Source: Vibrio pelagius (lineage in GTDB: Bacteria; Pseudomonadota; Gammaproteobacteria; Enterobacterales; Vibrionaceae). Taken from it: DNA of 64,000 nucleotides. The stretch lies in the NCBI RefSeq assembly GCF_024347575.1, contig NZ_AP025504.1:1116001-1180000 (forward strand). The letters are read 5' to 3'. Shown piece after piece: positions 17,157 through 25,704 of this stretch; within the stretch, counting starts at the first letter, position 1; each line of letters begins with the position of its first letter. The position numbers and the translations under genes were made by a program. The notes under the pieces were generated by a model. That model saw nothing but the letters and a program-made list of their open reading frames with translations, searched no databases and was not told the origin of the DNA.

Positions 17157-17167
17157 AATTGTTCCAT
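17157..17167. promoter_or_regulatory. Candidate operator upstream of xsc, shared with pta
   Basis: AATTGTTCCAT is identical to the reverse complement of the site at 12316-12326. It sits 115 bases before xsc and 137 bases before the divergent CobS-like gene, in a position to serve both. Confidence 0.45.
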
Positions 17168-17282
17168 TTATGTTTAAAAAGTTGACGTGCAAAAAATCTA
17201 CTACTAAGGTGAATTTGAATCAGAAAAAGAGACAGTTCATTCCGAAAAATGAATTTTAGGTTAACTCAAGGAGAATGGAAGA

Positions 17283-19094
17283 ATGAGTGAGCAAGAAAAA
17301 CGTACGGTTGTTTCCGGTACAGTAACAATGACACCATCAGAAGCGTTCGTTGAAACTATGGTCGCCAATGATGTCACCGATATGTTCGGCATCATGGGTT
17401 CGGCATTTATGGATGCAATGGATATCTTTGCTCCTGCTGGCATTCGATTGGTTCCAGTAGTACACGAGCAAGGTGCTGCTCACATGGCAGATGGTTACTC
17501 TCGAGTTTCTGGTCGCCACGGGGTAGTTATCGGTCAGAATGGCCCGGGTATCAGTAACTGTGTAACAGCGATTGCAGCAGCGTATTGGGCACACAGCCCT
17601 GTTGTTATTGTGACGCCAGAGACCGGCACTAAAACAATGGGCTTAGGTGGTTTCCAAGAGTGTAACCAACTTCCAATGTTCCAAGAGTTTACAAAGTATC
17701 AAGGACATGTAACGCACCCTGACCGTATGGCTGAGTACACGGGCCGATGCTTTGACCGTGCTATGAGCGAGATGGGGCCTACTCAACTTAACATTCCACG
17801 TGACTACTTCTACGGTGAGATTCAAACCGAGATCCCTCAACCAGCACGTTTAGACCGTGGCCCTGGTGGTGAAAAATCTCTGAACGAAGCAGCAGACCTG
17901 ATTGCAGAAGCGAAATTCCCAGTCATCATTTCTGGTGGTGGTGTGGTGATGGCTGACGCAGTTCAAGAATGTGCAGCACTGGCTGAACGACTAGGTGCGC
18001 CAGTAGTAAACAGCTACCTACACAATGACTCGTTCCCTGCAAGTCACCCATTATGGTGTGGTCCATTAGGTTACCAAGGTTCTAAGGCTGCAATGAAGTT
18101 GATTGCTCAGGCGGATGTGGTTATAGCTCTCGGTACTCGTCTTGGTCCATTCGGAACATTACCTCAACATGGTATGGATTACTGGCCGAAGGACGCAAAA
18201 ATCATTCAGATTGATGCCGACAACAAGATGCTTGGCTTAGTTAAGAAGATCTCTGTGGGTATTTGTGGGGATGCGAAAGCTGCTGCAGTGGCATTAACCG
18301 AGAGATTGGAAGGCCGTGCACTCCTGTGTGATGACAATAGAGGTGCTCGCCAAGATACAGTCGCAACAGAAAAAGCGCTTTGGGAAAAAGAGCTTGATGA
18401 GTGGACGCACGAGCGTGACTCATTCAGCTTGGACATGATCGAAGAAAACTCGCATGAGACTCCTTTCTCTGGTGGTGAATACCTTCACCCACGCCAAGTA
18501 CTTCGTGAACTAGAAAAAGCGATGCCAGAAGACGTAATGGTCTCAACGGATATCGGCAACATCAACTCGGTTGCAAACAGCTACTTACGTTTTGAAAAAC
18601 CGCGCAGCTTCTTTGCGGCAATGAGTTTCGGTAACTGTGGCTACGCGTTCCCGACCATCATAGGTGCGAAAGCAGCAGCACCTCATCGTCCAGCTATCTC
18701 TTACGCAGGCGACGGCGCGTGGGGCATGAGCCTGATGGAGACCATGACGTGTGTTCGTCATAACATTCCTGTGACTGCGGTGGTATTCCACAATCGTCAA
18801 TGGGGCGCAGAGAAGAAGAACCAAGTCGACTTCTACAACCGACGCTTTGTTGCTGGTGAACTAGACAACCAAAGCTTTGCAGAGATCGCTCGAGCAATGG
18901 GTGCTGAAGGTATCACGGTTGATAAGCTAGAAGATGTTGGTCCAACTCTACAAAAAGCCATCGACATGCAAATGAATGAAGGCAAAACAACCATCATTGA
19001 GATCATGTGTACTCAAGAACTGGGCGACCCGTTCCGTCGAGACGCATTGTCTAAACCGGTTCGTTTCCTAGATAAATACAAAGATTACGTATAA
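17283..19094 (+). CDS. xsc: Sulfoacetaldehyde acetyltransferase
   Basis: Xsc is a thiamine diphosphate enzyme that converts sulfoacetaldehyde plus phosphate to acetyl phosphate and sulfite, the desulfonation step of taurine catabolism. The 603-residue length fits the family (about 590-600). The cofactor-activating Glu62 lies in VPVVHEQGAAHMADGYSR, and the ThDP/Mg motif GDGAWGM...N is at about 476-505. Family-typical stretches include QNGPGISNCVTAIAAAYWAH and MSFGNCGYAFPTIIGAKAAA. ATG 17283 follows AAGGAGA. It is divergent from the CobS-like gene, and tauXY lies downstream beyond an AT-rich insertion. Other ThDP enzymes such as acetolactate synthase are excluded mainly by the context and these stretches. 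Confidence 0.95.
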   Translation: MSEQEKRTVVSGTVTMTPSEAFVETMVANDVTDMFGIMGSAFMDAMDIFAPAGIRLVPVVHEQGAAHMADGYSRVSGRHGVVIGQNGPGISNCVTAIAAAYWAHSPVVIVTPETGTKTMGLGGFQECNQLPMFQEFTKYQGHVTHPDRMAEYTGRCFDRAMSEMGPTQLNIPRDYFYGEIQTEIPQPARLDRGPGGEKSLNEAADLIAEAKFPVIISGGGVVMADAVQECAALAERLGAPVVNSYLHNDSFPASHPLWCGPLGYQGSKAAMKLIAQADVVIALGTRLGPFGTLPQHGMDYWPKDAKIIQIDADNKMLGLVKKISVGICGDAKAAAVALTERLEGRALLCDDNRGARQDTVATEKALWEKELDEWTHERDSFSLDMIEENSHETPFSGGEYLHPRQVLRELEKAMPEDVMVSTDIGNINSVANSYLRFEKPRSFFAAMSFGNCGYAFPTIIGAKAAAPHRPAISYAGDGAWGMSLMETMTCVRHNIPVTAVVFHNRQWGAEKKNQVDFYNRRFVAGELDNQSFAEIARAMGAEGITVDKLEDVGPTLQKAIDMQMNEGKTTIIEIMCTQELGDPFRRDALSKPVRFLDKYKDYV

Positions 19095-19104
19095 CCAATA
19101 GGAA

Positions 19105-19170
19105 GTTTGTCCGGCACCGTATTATCGAAAGTGTTAGGGATAATTCTATCGAGATCGGAGTCGGACAAAC
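19105..19170 (+). terminator. Branched hairpin downstream of xsc
   Basis: GTTTGTCCG at 19105-19113 pairs perfectly with CGGACAAAC at 19162-19170, and inside it ATTATC at 19121-19126 pairs with GATAAT at 19139-19144. There is no strong T tract, so it may stabilise the xsc transcript end or be a remnant of a mobile boundary. Confidence 0.5.
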
Positions 19171-19465
19171 AAATTAAGTGATGGTTTTTGATATTAAATT
19201 GAGCGTGAAAGAAAACTCTTTTTGCATTAAGTCATGTTCTTCACGTTCATTACTATGAATATTAGAGCACTAACCAAATCACTATTATTCCACTTTACAT
19301 TTCATCGACATCAAGGTTTTATCAGTAATTATTATTAATCTAACATTAAAATAGTAATTATTGATGAGTCACTAGATTTATTCGACTTTAGTATGAGTAC
19401 TCTAAGAGTCATTAACTTTTTATCTAACAATAACTATTTATACGGGTGAGTGGTAGAAAATAGAT
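19171..19465. other. AT-rich intergenic region before the FRG gene
   Basis: No gene was found in these 295 bases. The 60 bases 19321-19380 contain only 11 G/C. The composition differs sharply from the flanking taurine genes and matches the region after the FRG gene, consistent with a transferred segment. Confidence 0.5.
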
Positions 19466-20272
19466 ATGAAAAATAAACGTTATATAAAGTCACTCAAAGA
19501 ACTTTACCAAATAATCGATTCATATACTAAAGAGTGTAATGAACCTTGTGGGTTGATTTATAACGTTTGTGATTACGAAAACTATAACTTGATGCCGGGC
19601 TTGGGCCGTTCTAATCGTAAGAACTTACGCCGAGTCGAACAAGATCTGCTTTCAACTGTTCGTATCTATGGTGGACATTCATTGAACTCTCACGACATAA
19701 ATGATTGGTTGCTGATGTGCTTAGCAAAGAAGCAGGGGTTTCCCACTCGTTTACTTGAATGGAGCGATAATCTGGTGAATGCGCTGTGGGCTTTGTGTCA
19801 TAGCCAGAGTAAAGACTGCATCAATATTACTAAAGTGATTAATTTTGAAAGAGTTAATAATTTCTTCACACCATTTGGTGTTGAGAAAGCTCAGATATTT
19901 CATGTTGTTGATTGTGATCAGCAAGAACAACGTAAGGACAAATGGTATTCCATTCATCCGTTTAAGGAAGGTTGCAATGATGCCATTCAACCTTTGTACG
20001 ACGAGCAAGGATATTCAAACGGTCTAGTATCCGTTCATGTTCTGCCGTCCGCCAAAGTAAATCTGATAAAGGAGTTAATATCCATGAATGTGTTAAATGA
20101 ACCTACAGAGTATAACGAAGAGGCACTGGTTGATTTGAAAAATGAATCACACGTCGATGGAAATAAGGTTATGGGTAAAGATGGAAGCAATGTCGAATTA
20201 AAAGTTAATACTCATAATCGAAATTTGGAACAATATGGCCGAAAGTACCATCAAGACTTTGACTTCGACTAA
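19466..20272 (+). CDS. FRG-domain protein inserted between xsc and tauX
   Basis: A 268-residue soluble protein with an FRG domain (named for a Phe-Arg-Gly motif, function unknown). The domain core LMPGLGR (residues 42-48) and NDWLLMCLAKKQGFPTRLLEWSDN (79-102) match the family pattern of a charged helix followed by a G-x-P-T-R-L-L-D/E-W signature. The N-terminal F-R-G tripeptide itself is replaced by L-I-Y-N. The C-terminal 70 residues are polar and of no known family. The gene has its own AT-rich flanks and lies between xsc and tauXY, so it probably arrived by transfer. FRG proteins are frequent in mobile and defence-rich regions, but no defence role is shown here. Confidence 0.7.
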   Translation: MKNKRYIKSLKELYQIIDSYTKECNEPCGLIYNVCDYENYNLMPGLGRSNRKNLRRVEQDLLSTVRIYGGHSLNSHDINDWLLMCLAKKQGFPTRLLEWSDNLVNALWALCHSQSKDCINITKVINFERVNNFFTPFGVEKAQIFHVVDCDQQEQRKDKWYSIHPFKEGCNDAIQPLYDEQGYSNGLVSVHVLPSAKVNLIKELISMNVLNEPTEYNEEALVDLKNESHVDGNKVMGKDGSNVELKVNTHNRNLEQYGRKYHQDFDFD

Positions 20273-20552
20273 CGACTAATATCTTTATTGAAAATTAAGG
20301 CTTCTCTCATATTTTTTAATTATCTAAATCGAGTTAAGTCTTTTTAATTAAACTTAGAACACTAATTAAATTTATAAAAATACTAAATCTGTGAGCTTAG
20401 ATATTGTATATAATACGACTCGAAGTTAGAGTTGTGTGACTTGTTATCAAGTTGTTAATTTTTTCAAGTTTCTAGTTTAAAAGATCTAATAAAAAGTGGC
20501 GAAAGGCTACTGAAATTTAAACCAATAACGTAAACATAAAGGATTCTGGAAT

Positions 20553-20978
20553 ATGAATATGCAAACCGATGCAGCGGCATTTGTGCTGGAAAACCAAGTC
20601 GACACCGCCTTTTTACAGTCATTCAGTGATGCTTGGAATAACCATGATGTCGAAGCATTAATGTCGTTCATGACTGAAGATTGTGTATTCCATACAGTGG
20701 CTGGTGAAGGCTTAGTTGGAAACACTATCGAAGGGTACGAAGCGGTTCGAAATAGCTTTGAATTGGTTTGGCAGAACTTCCCAGATGCCGCTTGGAGCGA
20801 TCCTGTCCACTTTGTGTGTGGTGACCGAGCGGTGACTGAATCAACATTCTCTGCGACTAACCCAGATGGCAGCGTCATTGAAGCCCGCATGGTCGACGTG
20901 TTTACCTTGAAAGACGGAAAAATCAGCGTAAAAAATGCCTTCCGTAAAACACGACCTCTTTTGACTCCCAAGAGCTAG
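20553..20978 (+). CDS. tauX: Taurine dehydrogenase small subunit, NTF2/SnoaL-like
   Basis: A 141-residue protein with an NTF2/SnoaL-like fold: FSDAWNNHDVEALMSFMTEDCVFHT at the start, then FVCGDRAVTESTFSATNPDGS and a closing VFTLKDGKISVKNAFRKTRP. It resembles TauX, the small subunit of the membrane-associated taurine dehydrogenase of Paracoccus and Rhodobacter, and is directly upstream of the TauY-like oxidoreductase, 48 bases away. ATG 20553 is preceded by AAGGA. The catalytic contribution of TauX is poorly known; a structural or substrate-gating role is plausible. The assignment rests on the pairing with tauY and xsc more than on the generic fold. Confidence 0.82.
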   Translation: MNMQTDAAAFVLENQVDTAFLQSFSDAWNNHDVEALMSFMTEDCVFHTVAGEGLVGNTIEGYEAVRNSFELVWQNFPDAAWSDPVHFVCGDRAVTESTFSATNPDGSVIEARMVDVFTLKDGKISVKNAFRKTRPLLTPKS

Positions 20979-21026
20979 ACACGAAACCGCAACCCGTTCA
21001 CGTGTTATGACTAGGAGAGTCGAATT

Positions 21027-22493
21027 ATGAGTTTAGTAATGGAACAACCGGCTGCCGATGTGCAGCCAAAGGTGAAAAACACCCAAGCACAAGAAAGTAC
21101 TCAAGCAAAAGATAGATACGATCCAAAGTACGACCCACTTAAGGATAAAACGCCAGGTCATGGTAAAGAATACGCCCCAACGTATTGGGTGGATACTGCA
21201 GGTGCTCCACCTGAAGATGATGGCCCAATCACATCGGACATGGATGTTGATGTGGCGATCATCGGTTCTGGCTTTACCGGCTTAAGCACAGCGATACATC
21301 TTGCAGAGATGTATGGGATTAAAGCGACAGTGATTGAAGCTAACCGTTCAAGCTGGGGATGCAGTACTCGAAATGGTGGTCAGGCGCAGTGTGCCTCTGG
21401 GCGTTTGAAGCGTTCACAATGGATTGAACGCTGGGGCCTAGAAACGGCGCTCAAAATGCACCGCGAGTGTGTTGATGGCATGGAAACCTTTAAGTCACTG
21501 ATCAAAGACATCGATTGTGACCCACAACCTGGCGGCCACTTATATGTTGCTCACCGTCCAAAAGTGATGGCAACACTCGAGAAAGAAGCCAAACTGTTAC
21601 GCGACACGTTTGACTACGATGCGCAGATCTTAGATGCAGAAACCGTAAAGCGTGATTACGTTGGAGACCAAGAAGCAGCAGGCGCTATGCATGAGCCAGA
21701 AGGGATTGGCATTCATCCAGGGAAACTGGCGTTTGGTTATCTAAGAAAGGCGCGAGCACTCGGCGTTAAAGTTCATCCATCGAGTCCAGTTATGGGCTGG
21801 GAGACTCGTGGCGGTGTGCATTACCTGAAAACGCCAGGTGGTGTTGTGAAGGCGCGTTCTGTCGGTGTTTGTACGGGTGGGTATACCAGCCAAGGCTTGC
21901 ATTCAGAGCTTAAAAATCGCCTGTTGCCAGTACTGTCTAACTCAATGGTCACACGTCCGCTAACTCAAGACGAAATCGCCGCGTGTAACTTCAAAACCAA
22001 TCAAGTGATTACTGATACTCGAATTCTGCGCCACTACTACCGTTTGTTACCGGATAACCGAATACAGATTGGTACACGCAGTGCTATCAGCGGCAAGAAT
22101 GCACCTGAAAAGAAATATGAAGACATGCTAAGAGCGGATCTTACTCGAAAGTTCCCGTCTCTCGACCAGATCAAAATTGATTATTCATGGTGGGGCTGGG
22201 TGGATGTTAGCCACGACATGATGCCAAGGATTTACCAACCGAATCCAAAACAATCCATCTTTTACGCCCTTGGGTATGGCGGTAATGGCGTGATGTATTC
22301 CGCTCAAGCGGGTAAGCGCCTTGCTCAGTGGATTGCAGGTGAAGGTCATACGCTCGACCTACCAATATTTGAATCAAAACTTCCGTTCCCCAACGTGAGG
22401 GAAGTGGTGGAATCAGAGATGTTTGCGCCGTTTCGAAGAATGGGGCAGCGGTTCCTTTATCAGTGGTATTCGTTAAAGGATGAAAGGCTGTAA
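21027..22493 (+). CDS. tauY: Taurine dehydrogenase large subunit, FAD-dependent
   Basis: A 488-residue FAD-dependent oxidoreductase of the DadA/glycine-oxidase superfamily. It has a roughly 70-residue N-terminal extension containing KTPGHGKEYAPTYWVDTAG, then the dinucleotide-binding GSGFTG (80-85), SSWGCSTRNGGQAQCASGR near 110-128 and a C-terminal FYALGYGGNGVMYSAQAGKR. The extension and the CSTRNGGQ region are as remembered for TauY, which oxidises taurine to sulfoacetaldehyde and ammonium with electrons passing to the respiratory chain. ATG 21027 follows AGGAGA. The placement between tauX and a TRAP transporter is the tauXY-tauKLM combination of known taurine degraders. The electron acceptor is not visible. 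Confidence 0.88.
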   Translation: MSLVMEQPAADVQPKVKNTQAQESTQAKDRYDPKYDPLKDKTPGHGKEYAPTYWVDTAGAPPEDDGPITSDMDVDVAIIGSGFTGLSTAIHLAEMYGIKATVIEANRSSWGCSTRNGGQAQCASGRLKRSQWIERWGLETALKMHRECVDGMETFKSLIKDIDCDPQPGGHLYVAHRPKVMATLEKEAKLLRDTFDYDAQILDAETVKRDYVGDQEAAGAMHEPEGIGIHPGKLAFGYLRKARALGVKVHPSSPVMGWETRGGVHYLKTPGGVVKARSVGVCTGGYTSQGLHSELKNRLLPVLSNSMVTRPLTQDEIAACNFKTNQVITDTRILRHYYRLLPDNRIQIGTRSAISGKNAPEKKYEDMLRADLTRKFPSLDQIKIDYSWWGWVDVSHDMMPRIYQPNPKQSIFYALGYGGNGVMYSAQAGKRLAQWIAGEGHTLDLPIFESKLPFPNVREVVESEMFAPFRRMGQRFLYQWYSLKDERL

Positions 22494-22610
22494 CTACTCG
22501 AACATTGTTTCCAAAATAGGGAAATAGAACTACGACCAGGAAAGTTGTACCAGGTCACCTTGTGAGCAAAGTACAGGCAGGAAGTCTGTATGAAACGAAA
22601 GGTTAAGACT

Positions 22611-23612
22611 ATGAAATTTATTAAAAATAAAATTATTGCTGGTGTCACCATTGTAGCAACAGCGGTGCTATCTCATACCGCGGCAGCAGCGAATTTTAAA
22701 ATGGCTATCGGCGATGCTGCTGGTGGTACGCAGTGGGAATTAGCGACCTCATTCTCGAAACTCATGGAGCAAAAGACAGACGGTAAAGTAAAAATCGATC
22801 TGTTCCCGAACGGTCAGTTAGGCAATGAGCAAGACACAGTCAACGATGCGGCAATCGGGCTTCTCGACTTCTCTGTACTGGCGATCAACAACGTCACCCC
22901 TTTCTCTCCGACAGTTGGTCTACTGACCATGCCTTACGTAATTCAGAGTGCAGAAGAAGCAGTGCTACTGACTCAAGGTCAAGTTGGCCAAGACTTAGTT
23001 GATAATACGATTCGTGATGCTGGTGTTCGTATTGTCGGTTGGGCGTATTCAGGCTTTAGGGTTCTGACTAACTCGAAAAAGCCTGTCGCTTCCCCAGAAG
23101 ATCTTAAAGGACTCGTGATTCGTGTTCCTCGTAACGAAATCATGATCGCTTCTTACCAAGCATGGGGCGTAAACCCAACGCCAATGGCATGGTCTGAAAC
23201 CTTTACTGGCCTGCAACAGGGCGTGGTAGATGGTCAAGATAACCCTTACATCACAGTGCATGCGATGAAGTTTAATGAAGTACAAAAGTACGTGACCAAT
23301 ATTCGCTACATTTTCTCTCTAGAACCTTTAATTGTGAGTGAAACGGTCTTCCAACAGCAAACACCTGAAATGCAAAAGATTATTCTTGAAGCCGGTCAGG
23401 AAGCGACAGAGCACAGCTTTGCTTATCTAGAAAACACGGAAAACCAAATTCGTGAAGAGCTACAAGCGAAGGGTATGGTATTCACCGACCCAGCAGATAA
23501 TGAGCAAGAGTGGATCAGCAAGGTGACTAAGTCAGTTTGGCCTAAGTTCTACTCAAGCATTGGAGGCAAAGACAAGCTAGACGACGTTCTTGAGTTACTA
23601 GGTAGAAAGTAA
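22611..23612 (+). CDS. tauK: TRAP transporter solute-binding protein, DctP family, probable taurine binder
   Basis: A 333-residue periplasmic substrate-binding protein. The signal peptide MKFIKNKIIAGVTIVATAVL ends near SHTAAAA. The start was set at ATG 22611, eight bases after AAAGG; an upstream in-frame ATG at 22590 would add seven charged residues before the signal. The DctP signature is clear: LKGLVIRVPRNEIMIASYQA with the ligand-binding Arg, then FTGLQQGVVDGQDNPY. Its position after tauXY and before the DctQ and DctM genes gives the inferred substrate, taurine, as for TauK in Rhodobacter. A strong hairpin follows the stop and may raise its level above that of the membrane subunits. Confidence 0.82.
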   Translation: MKFIKNKIIAGVTIVATAVLSHTAAAANFKMAIGDAAGGTQWELATSFSKLMEQKTDGKVKIDLFPNGQLGNEQDTVNDAAIGLLDFSVLAINNVTPFSPTVGLLTMPYVIQSAEEAVLLTQGQVGQDLVDNTIRDAGVRIVGWAYSGFRVLTNSKKPVASPEDLKGLVIRVPRNEIMIASYQAWGVNPTPMAWSETFTGLQQGVVDGQDNPYITVHAMKFNEVQKYVTNIRYIFSLEPLIVSETVFQQQTPEMQKIILEAGQEATEHSFAYLENTENQIREELQAKGMVFTDPADNEQEWISKVTKSVWPKFYSSIGGKDKLDDVLELLGRK

Positions 23613-23623
23613 CGATTAGATTC

Positions 23624-23681
23624 GCCCTATCTGCTGTTCTCCGCGACTTAATCACCTAGCGATAGAACAGTGAGATAGGGC
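23624..23681 (+). promoter_or_regulatory. Large intercistronic hairpin after the TRAP binding-protein gene
   Basis: GCCCTATCT then CTGTTCT at 23624-23640 pair with AGAACAG then AGATAGGGC at 23664-23681. There is no T tract. The location between the abundant periplasmic binding protein and the membrane subunits is typical of transcript-stabilising or partially attenuating elements. Confidence 0.55.
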
Positions 23682-23775
23682 ATTTACATGGCTGTACTCG
23701 TTGAGCTGTTCTGTACCTGATCTTTTGGGGCCGTGAGCGACTGGTTGTCATGTGAAAATCACCATTGGAGGTTAT

Positions 23776-24318
23776 ATGTCAGTCGCTAAAACAATAAAAA
23801 AACACCTGAACAACATTGAGGAATATACATGTTGTTTGTTGCTTGCAAGCTTTGTCTTATTGCTGTTTACACAAATCCTGACACGTCAGCTATTCGACTA
23901 CTCAATCCCGTGGGGGGATGAAGTCGCTACTTACATGTTCGTTTGGTTCGCCTATCTAGGCGCTGTTGTGGCAGCCAAGATGTCAGCACACAACCGAGTG
24001 AGCTTTCACTTCAAATTCTTTCCGCCCATTGTGCAAACCGTCAGTGAAACCATCGCTGATTTCTTATGGCTCTGCTTCAACGGTTACTTTGTCTATCTCA
24101 GTTATGACTTCGTGTTCAACAAAATGAACCTATTTTGGAAGTCTCAGACCACAGGTATCCCGATGAAGTACTTCTACATGATTTTACCTATCGCGTTTTC
24201 CCTGATGATGATTCGAATTATCTGGAACAACTATGAGCGCTTATTCAAAGGTGCAACCAATGAAGATCCAGAAGTGAAAGAACTGCGAAAAATGACTGCA
24301 CAAAAGTCTATGCAGTAG
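23776..24318 (+). CDS. tauL: TRAP transporter small membrane subunit, DctQ family
   Basis: A 180-residue protein with four hydrophobic segments (about residues 18-40, 50-70, 90-115 and 130-150), the usual DctQ architecture. The segment LTRQLFDYSIPWGDEVATYMFVWF carries the family pattern of R-x-x-F near a W-x-(D/E)-E pair. The start is ATG 23776 (MSVAKT), five bases after GGAGG; the upstream in-frame GTG at 23752 has no such site. DctQ is needed for TRAP function and contacts the large subunit encoded next. The taurine assignment is from context only. Confidence 0.82.
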   Translation: MSVAKTIKKHLNNIEEYTCCLLLASFVLLLFTQILTRQLFDYSIPWGDEVATYMFVWFAYLGAVVAAKMSAHNRVSFHFKFFPPIVQTVSETIADFLWLCFNGYFVYLSYDFVFNKMNLFWKSQTTGIPMKYFYMILPIAFSLMMIRIIWNNYERLFKGATNEDPEVKELRKMTAQKSMQ

Positions 24319-24352
24319 TCACAGAGAATAGTCGTAATAGAGAGATGTAATA

Positions 24353-25693
24353 ATGGAATCCTATTTAACTCTAATTTTATTTGGTGGCTTCTTAACCCTG
24401 TTAATTCTAGGTGCACCAATCACAGTATCACTGGCGGGCGCTTCGATGGCGGCTTATATGTTGCTCGATAAAAATCCTATCGCACTGGTACAAATCGCAT
24501 TTACCTCGGTAGGAAACTTCCCGCTTATGGCACTGCCTGCCTTTGTGCTTGCGGGTGCACTAATGGAGGCGGCAGGGATCTCCAAACGTTTGGTTGATAT
24601 TGCTGAAAGCTTAGCTGGGCCAGTAACAGGCGGTCTTGGCGCGGCAACGGTAATGGCCTGTCTTTTTTTCGGTGCGATCTCTGGTTCAGGCCCAGCAACA
24701 ACTGCCGCGGTAGGTATGCTAATGGTGCCTGCGATGGTTAAGCGTGACTACGATAAGAGCTACGCCTCGGCAGTAACGGCGGCATCAGGCGGGTTAGGGA
24801 TCATTATTCCGCCATCCATTCCTTTGGTTATTTTTGGTATCTCTGCGATGGGCTTAATGGCACCACCAGAAGCCATTGCACAACATGGTCAGTTTGCATC
24901 TTTATCGATTCCAAAACTGTTTGTCGCAGGGGTTGTGCCGGGTTTCATCATGGCATCGACATTGGTACTGACCAACTATTTCATAGCCAAGCGTGAAGGC
25001 TATAAAGGGCTTACTGAAACCTGGTCATTTGGTGATGTAAGGCACTACTTACGTAGAGGTTTATGGTCGATATTGGCGCCATTCTTGATTCTTGGTGGTA
25101 TTTACAGCGGTATGTTCACACCAACAGAGTCAGCGGTTGTAGCAATTTTTTATTCGTTGTTTGTGGGGGTATTTATTCACCGTGAATTGTCATTTAAAAG
25201 CGTGATGAAATCTCTATCCACCACTACGTGGATCACCGGACGTGTGTTGTTGATCCTCTTTGCCGCTACCGTGTTTGGTCGCTTATTGATTGAACAAAAA
25301 GTTCCAGTAGTGGTGGCCGAATCGCTGCTCAGTTTTACTGACAACATGTATATGGTGTGGGCGCTTACGATTACCTTGTTGCTATTCATCGGCATGTTCA
25401 TGGAAACCTTAGCGGCAATCATGATCATTGTTCCAGTTCTATTACCAATCATGTACATGTTAGGCGCGGATCCTACTCATGTGGGCATTGTGGTGGTCTG
25501 TACCTTGTCGATAGGTTTTGCAACGCCGCCACTTGGTGAAAACATCTTTGTTGCTTCGGGGATAGGTGGTTCCACGGTTGAGCAAATCACCGCGAAGATC
25601 CATCCCTTCGTTATTGCTTCGGTTGTGGGTGTGTTTGTTATCGCTTTCTTCCCACAAATTACACTTTGGCTTCCGTCCTTACTGGGTTACTAG
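24353..25693 (+). CDS. tauM: TRAP transporter large membrane subunit, DctM family
   Basis: A 446-residue integral membrane protein with 12 or more hydrophobic segments. DctM hallmarks are visible: ALPAFVLAGALMEAAGISKRL near 60-80, ACLFFGAISGSGPATTAAVG near 102-122, GGLGIIIPPSIPLVIFGI near 147-165 and MFMETLAAIMIIVPVLLPI near 345-365. It uses the sodium gradient to move the solute delivered by the binding protein. It is 34 bases after the DctQ gene, and its stop is 11 bases before the start of the tandem-Cache gene, so the operon continues. Substrate inferred as taurine. Confidence 0.85.
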   Translation: MESYLTLILFGGFLTLLILGAPITVSLAGASMAAYMLLDKNPIALVQIAFTSVGNFPLMALPAFVLAGALMEAAGISKRLVDIAESLAGPVTGGLGAATVMACLFFGAISGSGPATTAAVGMLMVPAMVKRDYDKSYASAVTAASGGLGIIIPPSIPLVIFGISAMGLMAPPEAIAQHGQFASLSIPKLFVAGVVPGFIMASTLVLTNYFIAKREGYKGLTETWSFGDVRHYLRRGLWSILAPFLILGGIYSGMFTPTESAVVAIFYSLFVGVFIHRELSFKSVMKSLSTTTWITGRVLLILFAATVFGRLLIEQKVPVVVAESLLSFTDNMYMVWALTITLLLFIGMFMETLAAIMIIVPVLLPIMYMLGADPTHVGIVVVCTLSIGFATPPLGENIFVASGIGGSTVEQITAKIHPFVIASVVGVFVIAFFPQITLWLPSLLGY

Positions 25694-25704
25694 GAGAGAT
25701 AACC

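Noticed and set aside
20400..20430. Promoter for tauX with a TATAAT-like -10 element
   Set aside because: No convincing -35 element at the proper distance, and the region is AT-rich enough to give such matches by chance.
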